Position numbers and translations under genes: made by a program | Source: an uncultured Bacilli bacterium | GTDB taxonomy: Bacteria; Bacillota_I; Bacilli_A; RF39; UBA660 | Direction: 5' to 3' | Length of the DNA: 35,606 nucleotides | NCBI GenBank assembly: GCA_934098515.1 | Contig: CAKOOK010000013.1 | Location: forward strand, 1 to 35,606 | The notes under the pieces: generated by a model | Told to the model about the DNA's origin: nothing | Seen by the model: only the letters and a program-made list of their open reading frames with translations | The model's database searches: none | Shown here: piece after piece, positions 1 to 8,261 of the stretch | How positions within the stretch are numbered: the stretch's first letter is position 1 | Layout of the letters: the number at the start of each line of letters is the position of its first letter

Positions 1-899
1 CTTTTATATGTTGTATCAGAGTATCTTGCAAATGCTGCACTAGCACTATTATTAGCAGCATCACAAGGATTAGCAGCCCCAGCAGTATTATCGTTATGTA
101 AGATAAGTTTTACTGAACCATCTCCACCAACTCTTACTACTCTCCAGCACTTATTAGCAAACTGTACATAGTTATTTGTTACAGCGCCTCTAAAATAATA
201 AGAAGTTCCATAATCATCTTCTGCACTTGCTAAAAGTGCTTCATCAGCAGTAGATATTGCTGCTCCTGGTGTTGTAATTGGAGCTTTAACTTCATTCTTT
301 GCTAATATTGCTTTAGATAAAGTATTAGCAGTAGGTGCTTTAGCACTTGTTATCTCTACATGAGCACTAAATGATGCTCCTTGATTTGCGTTTTGGCTAG
401 TAGCCTTTTTAGGATAATATATCTTTAATAGATATGTATGTTTAGCATTATTTGCTTTTACAAAGTGTCCACTACCTAATTCAATAGATGTACCAGTAAC
501 ATCTTTTTTAGATATATTTGGAATTATTTCTCCATTAGTACTTGTATTAGTACTTACTAATTCATATTGTAATGAATCATCTGTTTTAAATGTATTTGAG
601 TCTACTACTAAAGTTAACTTATAGTACATTTCAGCATCTGTTGTATTATTACCAGTTACTGTTATAGTTTTTGTAGCCCATACATCATCTTTAGGATATA
701 TTCCAGCTAGATTTATATTTGCTCCTCCACTATATGTTATTTTCATTGTTCCGGCATCAGCTCTTACTGTAGTGCTTGTTTCAGAACTCATTCCGGCAGT
801 AAAGAATGCATATGATACACCTACAACGCATATAAGTGATATAATCATTATATAAATCATTACTCTCTTTTGTTTCTTTTGTATTTCTTCTGCTTTCAT
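1..899 (-). CDS. Exported surface protein, 3' end cut by the window edge (paralogue 1 of 3)
   Basis: The reading frame is open from an ATG at 899 to base 1, about 299 codons, so the C-terminus is missing. The N-terminus has a short basic stretch, one hydrophobic segment (about residues 9-28) and then SYAFFTAG, like a signal anchor or SipW/TasA-type leader. A beta-rich domain follows. From about residue 185 the protein matches the two other large paralogues at 24157 and 33798: AILAKNEVK, PITTPGAAIST, DDYGTSYYFRGAV, FANKCWRVVR, GDGSVKLILHNDN. An in-frame ATG at 923 is less likely because it falls at or before the predicted transcription start. Function is unknown; extracellular location is inferred from the leader. 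The missing end probably carries the WWSLSP module seen in the paralogues. Confidence 0.8.
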   Translation of the reverse strand, partial: MKAEEIQKKQKRVMIYIMIISLICVVGVSYAFFTAGMSSETSTTVRADAGTMKITYSGGANINLAGIYPKDDVWATKTITVTGNNTTDAEMYYKLTLVVDSNTFKTDDSLQYELVSTNTSTNGEIIPNISKKDVTGTSIELGSGHFVKANNAKHTYLLKIYYPKKATSQNANQGASFSAHVEITSAKAPTANTLSKAILAKNEVKAPITTPGAAISTADEALLASAEDDYGTSYYFRGAVTNNYVQFANKCWRVVRVGGDGSVKLILHNDNTAGAANPCDAANNSASAAFARYSDTTYK

Positions 900-925
900 T
901 TTTTTACCACTACTTTCTATCATTA

Positions 926-954
926 ATTATGCAAAACATTTAAGGATTTGTCAA
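926..954 (-). promoter_or_regulatory. Promoter of surface protein paralogue 1
   Basis: On the minus strand TTGACA (954-949) lies 17 bases from CATAAT (931-926). The predicted start of transcription is near 919, giving a leader of about 20 bases before the ATG at 899. The ribosome site is weak. Confidence 0.65.
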
Positions 955-1042
955 GGGAGATTTTTAATAAATTTTTTTTAATATAAATATTTTTACCCGT
1001 ACTATAAGCACGGGCGAAAATTTAATTTACACTTAGTTTATA

Positions 1043-1070
1043 AAAAAAAGAGCAACGGTGTTACTCTTTG
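1043..1070 (-). terminator. Terminator of the SPFH gene operon
   Basis: On the minus strand, just past the SPFH stop codon, GAGTAAC pairs with GTTGCTC across a three-base loop and a run of eight T follows. A second hairpin with a CCCGT/ACGGG stem lies further on at about 994-1015. Confidence 0.8.
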
Positions 1071-1076
1071 TATTAG

Positions 1077-2198
1077 TTATTCTAGTTTTGTTCCACAGTT
1101 AGAGCAGAATTTGCCAGAAGCCTTAGTTCCACAGTTAGGGCAGAAATTCATCTTACCTGCTGGAGCAGATGTTTCTTTCTTTTCTTCTCCACTTAAGTCT
1201 ATTTTAGAACCTTCTGTGTTTGTAAATGCTGCACCCATTGCATTATTCATCATACCATTAGATGCCATATTTACCATACCAACACCCATCATACCAGTTG
1301 CTGCACCATTACTGTTATTAGCAGCATCTACTACTGCTTTACTCATACCACCAACAATAGCGCCTTGTTGCATGTAATTATTACTTGATAGTTCATAGTT
1401 ATCAATCTTACGGTTAGATTCTTCATCTAAAGTTACTGATTCAATAATGAATGATTTAATACTCATACCACGGTCTCTGATGTTTTGGTCAAATACTTTT
1501 TTATCCATTATTTCTTTAATCTTATCTGTATAAGATGGAAGTTCTAGAACTGGTGCTTTATTTTCAGAGTTTCCTAGTTCATTAAGTACTTTTTGAAAAC
1601 TTGCTTGAACTTCACTACGCATTTGTTCACAAATATCATCTTTATAATATACATCAGCAGTACCTGCTACTTCTCTCATAAATACTGCTGGATCAGTAAT
1701 TTTAAATGTATATTTACCAAAGCATTTAACTTCTACTCTTAGTGGAGTAATTGTATTTGTCATTTGGTTTGGAATTGGATGTGAATAGTCTTGATATGGT
1801 ACTGGAGCTGGTGTTCCAAACTTATTATCAATAATTTCTTTAGCATTTATAAAGAATATTGCTTGGTCTTTATTAGTTGCTCCATTATATGTAAAACGAG
1901 TCCACATTTCTTTAAATACTTTGCCAAAGTCACCTGCAAAAAATGATGGAGACGAGCTTTCGTCAAATGTATAAATACCTTCTTCAGCAGTAGCATCTAA
2001 TATTTTTCCACTTTGGAAGATTACTGCTATTTGGCCTGGTGCTACTTCTATAGCACTTTTTTTAGTAATAACACCATTACTAGTAGTTTTTTTAACCATT
2101 AATGTGTTATTATCCATGTTTTCACACTTAATAAACTCTTTCCATTGGTCTTTAAGTGTGCTTGATACTGCCTTTCCGGCTGCTTTAATTAATCCCAT
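1077..2198 (-). CDS. SPFH/Band 7 domain protein with C-terminal zinc ribbon (YdjI-like)
   Basis: A 373-residue protein. Residues about 30-270 look like the SPFH domain found in Bacillus YdjI: an early APGQIAVIFQSGK stretch, a central FGKYTFKITDPAVFM strand and a DRGMSIKSFIIESVTLDEE end. A Gly/Met/Asn-rich linker follows. The end is a zinc ribbon with two CxxCG knuckles (FCPNCGTK and FCSNCGTK). Family members sit on the membrane and in Bacillus belong to the ydjGHI-pspA envelope-stress cluster. Here the two genes upstream encode Tim44-like and zinc-ribbon proteins, which fits a shared membrane complex (inference). The start has a good AGAGGT ribosome site. It is the last gene of its operon. 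Confidence 0.8.
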   Translation of the reverse strand: MGLIKAAGKAVSSTLKDQWKEFIKCENMDNNTLMVKKTTSNGVITKKSAIEVAPGQIAVIFQSGKILDATAEEGIYTFDESSSPSFFAGDFGKVFKEMWTRFTYNGATNKDQAIFFINAKEIIDNKFGTPAPVPYQDYSHPIPNQMTNTITPLRVEVKCFGKYTFKITDPAVFMREVAGTADVYYKDDICEQMRSEVQASFQKVLNELGNSENKAPVLELPSYTDKIKEIMDKKVFDQNIRDRGMSIKSFIIESVTLDEESNRKIDNYELSSNNYMQQGAIVGGMSKAVVDAANNSNGAATGMMGVGMVNMASNGMMNNAMGAAFTNTEGSKIDLSGEEKKETSAPAGKMNFCPNCGTKASGKFCSNCGTKLE

Positions 2199-2218
2199 AA
2201 TTTACCTCTTTTCTTTAT

Positions 2219-2758
2219 TTAAACATCTCTTATGGATGTTAAAATCCAATCATAATTTTCATTATCGAATGTTGTTCCACAATATTCACAGTGACCACTT
2301 CGATTAACATCTATTGATGCTCCGCATGATGGACACTTACTAACGATTCCTTTATCTTTAACATTCTTCTTTTTATGTAGTTCTAGATAATTAGTTTTTT
2401 CGATTCTTCTATCATTAATACCTCTTTTATATTTAAAAGTTGTTTTATCAATAATATAATCCATGTACCTACTTACTAGAGTTACTTTGATAATGTATTC
2501 ATTATCACTATCTATTATATCACTAATTTCAGTTGTTTTAACATTAAGTTCGTCAAACATTTCTCTTTCGTTTGCAGCATTTAATTTATCTATTCTTTCT
2601 TTCATATTTTGATAAACTTCATCTGATAAGAAGTGAGCTACTCTTTTTTCATCATTCATCATAATTGCTGTGTAATACATTACAAATATGTTGTTTACTT
2701 TTGTAATGAACATTGGAAGAGAAAAGTCTTTTCCAAGTAATTTTATTTTCTCTTCCAT
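2219..2758 (-). CDS. Tim44-like (NTF2-fold) protein with C-terminal zinc ribbon
   Basis: 179 residues from an ATG at 2758 that overlaps the previous gene's stop in TAATG. AGGATGAGATA is the ribosome site, so the longer frame to 2782 is not used. Residues about 12-130 resemble the C-terminal half of the upstream protein: a helix with FVMYYTAIMMNDEKRVAHFLSD, then strands ending YMDYIIDKTTFKYKRG. This is the Tim44/calcium-channel-like NTF2 fold. The zinc ribbon is CPSCGASIDVNRSGHCEYCG. There is no signal peptide, so this is probably the cytoplasmic partner of the membrane protein before it. Function is not established. Confidence 0.7.
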   Translation of the reverse strand: MEEKIKLLGKDFSLPMFITKVNNIFVMYYTAIMMNDEKRVAHFLSDEVYQNMKERIDKLNAANEREMFDELNVKTTEISDIIDSDNEYIIKVTLVSRYMDYIIDKTTFKYKRGINDRRIEKTNYLELHKKKNVKDKGIVSKCPSCGASIDVNRSGHCEYCGTTFDNENYDWILTSIRDV

Positions 2759-3633
2759 TATCTCATCCTTTGCCCAATACAAGTTTTCTTGCTCATTACA
2801 TATTCTTTAGGCCCAACAACTATTGTGCTTCCACAGTATTCGCATTTACCACCAGCTACTCCTTCAAATGAAGCACCACAGTTAGGACACTTCTTTTCGC
2901 TATCCTCACTTGCTTTTACAAATGTAATTGAGTACTCTATATCAATCTTATGATTATCTTTGCCTCTTACTGTCTTTTTATTATTATCTACTACATAATC
3001 ATACATAGCTGTATGTAAGTAGACAGTAATGTTAACAATACCGGCTTCTTCAGTTATATTAGTAATTTTAACATCAATATTTTCAAAGTCTTTCATTATA
3101 TTTTGCTGACCCTTAACTTTTAGGGCATCAAGCTGCATGATATAACTATTGTATAATTCATCAGTTAAGTGCTTTCTAAGACCATCATAATCAAAGTTCA
3201 TCCATTCTTCTTGAATGCTCTTATATAATTCAAATGCTAGTTTTTTAAATTCATCAGAGTCCATGCCAATCTTCTTTAATCTATCATCTTTTATATCAGA
3301 ATATTTATTAAAGTTACTTGTAGAACCACTTCCACCTTTGCCACCACGGTTATTAATACTTAAATAAATAATTACAATTATAACTACTGTAAAAACTATT
3401 AGGAAAGCTACTCCATCCCCATCTCCATAACTTCCGCCTGATGAGCTTGAACTCCAACTTCCTCCTGAATCCCAGCCAGAGTCCCAACTTCCACCTGAGT
3501 CCCAACTTCCACCTGAGTCCCAGCTTCCTCCAGAATCATAACTGGAGTCCCAACCACTGTCTGCTCTAGCCATACTTACGCCAGAAAATAATAATCCAAT
3601 TGCAACTATAAATATTAGAAACTTCTTTTTCAT
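2758..3633 (-). CDS. Membrane Tim44-like protein with Gly-Ser-Trp-Asp repeats and zinc ribbon
   Basis: 291 residues. It has a signal peptide (about 1-24, ending SMARA), then a low-complexity stretch of roughly six DSGGSW-type repeats (about 25-70), a transmembrane segment (about 75-95), a Tim44-like NTF2 domain (about 120-240) and a zinc ribbon (KKCPNCGAS and CEYCGS). The layout resembles the Tim44-like membrane proteins of Bacillota in which a cytoplasmic domain follows one helix. The ribosome site is GAGGTAAAA. It sits between a single-pass membrane protein and a second Tim44-like protein, all translated in close series. No enzymatic residues are evident. Confidence 0.7.
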   Translation of the reverse strand: MKKKFLIFIVAIGLLFSGVSMARADSGWDSSYDSGGSWDSGGSWDSGGSWDSGWDSGGSWSSSSSGGSYGDGDGVAFLIVFTVVIIVIIYLSINNRGGKGGSGSTSNFNKYSDIKDDRLKKIGMDSDEFKKLAFELYKSIQEEWMNFDYDGLRKHLTDELYNSYIMQLDALKVKGQQNIMKDFENIDVKITNITEEAGIVNITVYLHTAMYDYVVDNNKKTVRGKDNHKIDIEYSITFVKASEDSEKKCPNCGASFEGVAGGKCEYCGSTIVVGPKEYVMSKKTCIGQRMR

Positions 3634-3651
3634 TTTTACCTCTTTCTACTT

Positions 3652-4215
3652 CTATAAATAATTATACTCTAAGGTATAGACTAAATTATCTTTTTCATAT
3701 GTTACTTTACATATTTTTTCATCTTTAATATATATAATATACTTTTCTCCATTTATGTCATAGGTATAACTTTTACCTTCAGTAGTACTTTTAAGTAGTC
3801 CGTTATAGTTATCTATAGTGTTTATTATATCTTTAGGTAGTATTAGCTTATTATTAAGTTCATTATATATACTAGTTTCTTCTTTATTATTCTTGTTAAC
3901 TATATACATTACTCCATCATAGTAGACTTTATTAGTAATTCCATCATTTTGTATAGTACCATTAAATACTCCATCTTTAATAACACCACTAATATAATAA
4001 GTATCATTACTCATCGTAAGCATAACTGAAGAATTTACAAATTCTTTTTTTATGTCACTATAAGTAATCTGCACTTTTTCTTCTTTTTTAGGTACTTCTT
4101 CTTTAGGTGATAACCTAATAAATGCTATAACAAGAGTAAAGAATATAAACCATAGTCCAAGTCTTATTAAAGCATTATACCTTGGATTATTCCAGATTTG
4201 TTTAAATTTATCCAT
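3652..4215 (-). CDS. Single-pass membrane protein, unknown function
   Basis: 187 residues starting at the ATG at 4215, where GGAGG lies 6 bases upstream and the start overlaps the previous stop (ATGGATAA). The upstream in-frame ATG at 4248 has no ribosome site and lies well inside the previous gene. Residues about 15-36 (LIRLGLWFIFFTLVIAFIRL) form one membrane helix. The rest is a charged, beta-rich extracytoplasmic domain with YYISGVIKDG and KYIIYIKDEKICKVTYE. I do not recognise the family. Its coupling to the Tim44-like and SPFH genes suggests a common envelope role. Confidence 0.7.
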   Translation of the reverse strand: MDKFKQIWNNPRYNALIRLGLWFIFFTLVIAFIRLSPKEEVPKKEEKVQITYSDIKKEFVNSSVMLTMSNDTYYISGVIKDGVFNGTIQNDGITNKVYYDGVMYIVNKNNKEETSIYNELNNKLILPKDIINTIDNYNGLLKSTTEGKSYTYDINGEKYIIYIKDEKICKVTYEKDNLVYTLEYNYL

Positions 4216-4681
4216 TAGTTCCTCCACTATCACAATGTAACGCATCAATTGATAATACTATCTCTAAAATAAGTAGAGCATCATCTTTATTTTTTATATC
4301 TAATTCATAAACATCCGTATAACTAAATTTTTTCAAGACTCTTGCAATAACTTCACCATGCCTCTTAATTTCATAATTCCATCTTAAGAAGTTTCCAGTT
4401 ACTTCTATATCCAAATCCTCTATGTTAAATACTTCTTTAACAAAAGCAAACTTTTTAAGTAATACATATTCCTTGCTACCAACGTTTAAGATAAATTTTG
4501 GAAACCAAGTAAACATTTTTTGTTTTATAAACCCAAGTTCATTGTCATTTTCATCATATATTCTAAGTAAATGTCCCCAAGAAAATTCTCCCTTAATTTT
4601 ATAGATAACATTTTCATTCTCATCATAGATGTTATATGAATCAAACCAGCTAAATACTTTTTGTTTTAAAATAAGTTTCAC
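4208..4681 (-). CDS. LURP-one-related (tubby-like beta-barrel) protein
   Basis: 157 residues, GTG start at 4681 overlapping the fmt stop as GTGA, so it is translationally coupled to fmt. The protein is a series of short strands with repeated motifs (KQKVFSWFDSYNIYDENENVIYKIKGE, then LLRIYDENDNELGFIKQKMF), typical of the bacterial LURP-one/YxjI family. The family has a scramblase-like tubby fold but its bacterial role is not known. No membrane segment is visible. The C-terminus reads GGTNG and overlaps the next gene's ribosome site. Confidence 0.7.
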   Translation of the reverse strand: MKLILKQKVFSWFDSYNIYDENENVIYKIKGEFSWGHLLRIYDENDNELGFIKQKMFTWFPKFILNVGSKEYVLLKKFAFVKEVFNIEDLDIEVTGNFLRWNYEIKRHGEVIARVLKKFSYTDVYELDIKNKDDALLILEIVLSIDALHCDSGGTNG

Positions 4682-5601
4682 TTTAACACCTTACCTAAAA
4701 GACTTCCATAACCATTTTTAAAGTCTTTGACACTCATAATATTTTTACCAGATGGCTTAATCTTAGTCACTTTTATAGACCCACTCATGCAGCCAATAAT
4801 AAAGTAGTCTTTTCCTTCATTAATAATTTTTGAAGCATCGCCCTCTTCATCACTAAGCTCACACTCAGCTATCTTTATCTCAGTATCATCCATTATAAAA
4901 TTAGGTAGTGGACTAGGACTAAGTGCTCTAAATTTATTATATACGTCTTTATTACTAACAAAAAAATCTAAGTGTTCATCACTTCTTTTAATAATTCTAG
5001 CAAATGATGCTTTAGAACTATCTTGTTTAATTCTTTTAATATTACCTTTAATAATGTCTTCTAAATACTTAATAATCATTTTAGAACCTAGTACAGATAG
5101 TTTATTACTAAGCGTTTCAATGTTATCATCTTCTTCTATTTTTACGCTATTTCTTACAAGCATATCACCAGTGTCCATTCCTTCGTCCATATACATTAAA
5201 GTAACACCTGTTTCTTCTTCTCCATTTATTAATGCATAATGAATGGGTGCTCCGCCTCTATATTTAGGCAGAAGTGACGCATGAATATTTATGCATCCAT
5301 ACTTAGGAATATCTAAAATTTCTTTAGATACTATTTGTCCATAGGCACAAGTAATAATAACATCAGGCTTAGCATTTACAATATCTTTATAATCAGCACA
5401 AACCTTAACTGGACTACTAACTGGTATACCTAACTCTAAAGCTCTTCTTTTAACATCACAAGGAGTTAAAACTTTCTTTCTTCCTACATAAGCATCAGGT
5501 GCTGTTACTACAAGGACAACATCATAATTATCAGCTAAAGCATTTAATACATTAACACTAAATAAAGGTGTTCCCATAAATACAACTTTTAACTTATCCA
5601 T
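4678..5601 (-). CDS. fmt: Methionyl-tRNA formyltransferase
   Basis: 307 residues, close to the usual 310-315. The enzyme formylates initiator Met-tRNA using 10-formyl-tetrahydrofolate. The N-terminal Rossmann domain has VVFMGTPLFS. The catalytic region has INIHASLLPKYRGGAPIHYA, containing the conserved Asn-His and SLLPxYRG, followed by GVTLMYMDEGMDTGDM with the active-site Asp. The OB-fold C-terminal domain ends near GYGSLLGKVLK. The start at 5601 is chosen because AAGGTG sits just ahead of it; the upstream ATG at 5616 does not have one. The gene follows a small unknown gene by about 60 bases and overlaps the next by 4. Confidence 0.95.
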   Translation of the reverse strand: MDKLKVVFMGTPLFSVNVLNALADNYDVVLVVTAPDAYVGRKKVLTPCDVKRRALELGIPVSSPVKVCADYKDIVNAKPDVIITCAYGQIVSKEILDIPKYGCINIHASLLPKYRGGAPIHYALINGEEETGVTLMYMDEGMDTGDMLVRNSVKIEEDDNIETLSNKLSVLGSKMIIKYLEDIIKGNIKRIKQDSSKASFARIIKRSDEHLDFFVSNKDVYNKFRALSPSPLPNFIMDDTEIKIAECELSDEEGDASKIINEGKDYFIIGCMSGSIKVTKIKPSGKNIMSVKDFKNGYGSLLGKVLK

Positions 5602-5660
5602 TATTTCACCTTCCATATTTATTTTATCAAAACACTAAGCAAAATAAAAGTAAAAGAATA

Positions 5661-5993
5661 CTAACAAGTGCTCTTTCTTTCATCATTTATCATTTTAACT
5701 ATGGCATCATACCTAATTAATATATTATCAGCAATTTCTAACTCTATTCCCATACTTTTATCAAATATAATATCATTTCTAATATCTTCTAACAAATCAT
5801 GAATGCTTAAAGAATTATCATGATTCACTATATTTAAATTTGTATTTTCATAGTAATATTTAACCCAACCAAGTAATTCATCTAAAACACTTTTATATTC
5901 GTTTCTTACACGACTATATGAGTTTAGATTAATTGCTATATTTAAATAACCTATAAGCGCTGCAAAATGACCAACTAATTTTCGATCTATCAT
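5661..5993 (-). CDS. Small alpha-helical protein of unknown function
   Basis: 110 residues with a good GGAGAATT ribosome site. It is almost entirely helical, with LIGYLNIAINLNSYSR, LDELLGWVKYYYEN and ADNILIRYDAIVKMIND. I see no signal peptide, membrane helix or metal motif, and I do not recognise the family. It lies 22 bases after the nrnA-like gene and about 60 before fmt, so it is probably co-transcribed with both. Confidence 0.6.
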   Translation of the reverse strand: MIDRKLVGHFAALIGYLNIAINLNSYSRVRNEYKSVLDELLGWVKYYYENTNLNIVNHDNSLSIHDLLEDIRNDIIFDKSMGIELEIADNILIRYDAIVKMINDERKSTC

Positions 5994-6015
5994 AATTCTC
6001 CATTACAAAAGAAGA

Positions 6016-6972
6016 CTACAAATTAGTCTCCTTATAAGTCTTACAAGCATCATCTAATGCTTTAAATAATCTATCAATATCATCAACATTCTTTATTCTA
6101 GCGCCAGAAGCAAACTTATGACCCCCACCATTAAACTGCTGAGCAATCTCATTTATAACCGGCCCTCTAGAACGAATATTTACTTTATATAATTCTGTCT
6201 TCTCATCATAAGATACAAAGCTCCAAGCAATGATTTCTTTAATAAAGTTAAAGTTATTAACCATGTTAGACGCACTACCTGCATCTACTCCATACTCATT
6301 TATCATGTCTTTAGTAATCTTCATATAAGCAAAGCCATTTTCAGTTACTGTCATATTAAGAGCAAGAAATGCTTGAAACTTAAACTCATTAAGAGGTCTA
6401 TCATAAAGCATCTTATAACTATTGTTTAAGTCAAAATTATATTTTCCAACTAAATACGAAGCTACTTCTAATGTTCTTGCAGTTGTTGTTGAAAGTAAGA
6501 ATCTATCACTATCAGCAACCATTCCTAAGTATAGGTTTTCAGCTATCTTATCATCCATCTTAAGTCTTGTATTTTTTATAAGAAGTGCAATAAGCTCGCA
6601 AGTTGATGAACTATTAGTATCAACTATCTCTAAAGAACCCATCTTATCTTCGTAGGGATGATGATCTATTTTTATAACATCAGCATAGTTCTTTATATTA
6701 GCACTATCTATTCTAGATATGTTTGGTACATCTAAAACAATAAGTAATGGTTTATCTAAAGTACTATCATCAATATGATCTAAATGGCCAAAGTACTTGA
6801 ATCTAGAAACACTTAATCCTACTGCATATACATTTTTTTTAGGAAAAGTAAGTCTAATTGAATCTCTTAAAGCAAGCTGACTACAAACTGCATCTGGATC
6901 TGGTCCAACATGCCTAGCAACAACGATATTATCGTATTTACTAATTGCTTTATATATGCTTTTTTCTAGCAT
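6016..6972 (-). CDS. nrnA: DHH-family oligoribonuclease / pAp phosphatase (NrnA-like)
   Basis: 318 residues, the usual length of NrnA. Family enzymes degrade short RNA and DNA oligomers and dephosphorylate 3'-phosphoadenosine 5'-phosphate using Mn2+. Visible motifs are HVGPDPDAV (the metal-binding DPDA motif I), VLDVPNISRID, KIDHHPYED (the DHH signature), VADSDRF and, in the DHHA1 domain, FNGGGHKFASGA. The ribosome site is AAGGAAGTGAT. It starts 12 bases after ackA, so the two are co-transcribed. The YtqI/NrnA assignment is firm at family level; substrate choice is inferred. Confidence 0.9.
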   Translation of the reverse strand: MLEKSIYKAISKYDNIVVARHVGPDPDAVCSQLALRDSIRLTFPKKNVYAVGLSVSRFKYFGHLDHIDDSTLDKPLLIVLDVPNISRIDSANIKNYADVIKIDHHPYEDKMGSLEIVDTNSSSTCELIALLIKNTRLKMDDKIAENLYLGMVADSDRFLLSTTTARTLEVASYLVGKYNFDLNNSYKMLYDRPLNEFKFQAFLALNMTVTENGFAYMKITKDMINEYGVDAGSASNMVNNFNFIKEIIAWSFVSYDEKTELYKVNIRSRGPVINEIAQQFNGGGHKFASGARIKNVDDIDRLFKALDDACKTYKETNL

Positions 6973-6984
6973 ATCATCACTTCC

Positions 6985-8163
6985 TTACTTTGCTAAATTA
7001 TAAGTATCAGTAGCAATCATTAACTCTTCGTTAGTTGGAATAACGTAAACTAGAACTTTACTGTCATCAGAACTAATTAAAGCTTCTTTACCTCTTACGT
7101 TATTTCTTTCTTCGTCTAGTTTAATTCCTAAGCAATCTAACTTTTCAACAATTTGTTTTCTAGTACTAATAGAGTTTTCACCAACACCAGCAGTAAATAC
7201 TATAGCATCTGCTCCACCTAGTTCAACATAGTACATAGCAATATAATTAACAATCTTATCTACATACATTTTTTGAGCTAGTTCACATCTACTATTACCA
7301 GATTTAATACCATCTTCTATATCTCTAGAATCACTACTAACGCCACTAATGCCAAGTAAACCACTCTTCTTATTTAAGGCTGTGTCTATATCACTAATAC
7401 TCATGCCACTTTTTTTCATTACATATGGGATTAAACTAGCGTCAATATCACCACTTCTACTTCCCATAATAATACCAGCATTAGGAGTAAATCCCATAGA
7501 TGTATCAATACACTTACCATCTTTAACAGCAGCTAAACTACCACCATTGCCGATATGACAAGTAATAATCTTAGCATCACTTTTACCTAGTATTTCAGCC
7601 ATCTTTTGACTAACGTATTTGTGACTAGTTCCATGGAAACCATACTTTCTAACACCATAATCTTCATACCACTCATAAGGTACTGAATATAAGTATTTAT
7701 CTTCTTCCATAGTTTGATGGAATGCTGTATCAAATACACCAACTGAAACTGCATCAGGAATAACTTCCATAAATGCACGTACACCAACTAAATTTGCTGG
7801 ATTATGAAGAGGTGCTAAATCGCTTAGTTCTTCAACAGTCTTAATAACTTCATCAGTTAGTAGTACACTACTAGCATACTTTTCACCACCATGAACCATT
7901 CTGTGTCCAATAGCTTTAATCTCACTTAAATCCTCAACAATATTATTGTCAAGTAATTCTTGAGTTAAAATCTTAACTGCATCAGTATGACTCCTTAAAA
8001 CAGCTTCCTTTTTAATCTTTTCTCCATTTAACTTAATAGTATAAAATGAGTTCTCAATTCCAATTCTTTCAAAAACTCCACTAATAAGTTCTTTCTCTTC
8101 TGGCATCTCAAATAAAGTAAACTTTAATGAAGATGAACCAGCATTAACACTTAATATTTTCAT
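6985..8163 (-). CDS. ackA: Acetate kinase
   Basis: 392 residues from the ATG at 8163. The in-frame start at 8178 lies upstream of the ribosome site GGGTGAT and is not used. The enzyme interconverts acetate + ATP and acetyl phosphate + ADP, the ATP-yielding step of acetate fermentation. Signature motifs are present: ILSVNAGSSSLKF at the N-terminus, HRMVHGGEKY, VFDTAFHQTM, YGVRKYGFHGTSHKYV, CHIGNGGSLAA and GVGENS near the end. There is no pta gene in the window. It is the first gene of the ackA-nrnA-fmt operon, with a plausible promoter just upstream. Confidence 0.97.
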   Translation of the reverse strand: MKILSVNAGSSSLKFTLFEMPEEKELISGVFERIGIENSFYTIKLNGEKIKKEAVLRSHTDAVKILTQELLDNNIVEDLSEIKAIGHRMVHGGEKYASSVLLTDEVIKTVEELSDLAPLHNPANLVGVRAFMEVIPDAVSVGVFDTAFHQTMEEDKYLYSVPYEWYEDYGVRKYGFHGTSHKYVSQKMAEILGKSDAKIITCHIGNGGSLAAVKDGKCIDTSMGFTPNAGIIMGSRSGDIDASLIPYVMKKSGMSISDIDTALNKKSGLLGISGVSSDSRDIEDGIKSGNSRCELAQKMYVDKIVNYIAMYYVELGGADAIVFTAGVGENSISTRKQIVEKLDCLGIKLDEERNNVRGKEALISSDDSKVLVYVIPTNEELMIATDTYNLAK

Positions 8164-8183
8164 TCCTAAATCACCCAAGACTT

Positions 8184-8212
8184 ATTATACTAGAAAAGTG
8201 CGAATATTGCCA
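8184..8212 (-). promoter_or_regulatory. Probable ackA promoter
   Basis: A perfect TATAAT (8189-8184) lies about 20 bases ahead of the ackA start. A TGGCAA-like -35 box sits 17 bases further upstream and is weak. Confidence 0.5.
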
Positions 8213-8225
8213 TAATTTTTTGATG

Positions 8226-8258
8226 CAAAAGAAAAAAACATGCTCTAAGGCATGCCTA
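8226..8258 (-). terminator. Terminator after the Panacea antitoxin gene
   Basis: On the minus strand CATGC pairs with GCATG around CTTAGA and is followed by a run of seven T. Confidence 0.75.
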
Positions 8259-8261
8259 TTT

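Noticed and set aside
7587..7787. A 66-codon minus-strand frame within ackA and other antisense or shifted frames inside polA, thiI, ezrA and the MMPL gene.
   Set aside because: They are shadows of strongly coding genes and lack ribosome sites.
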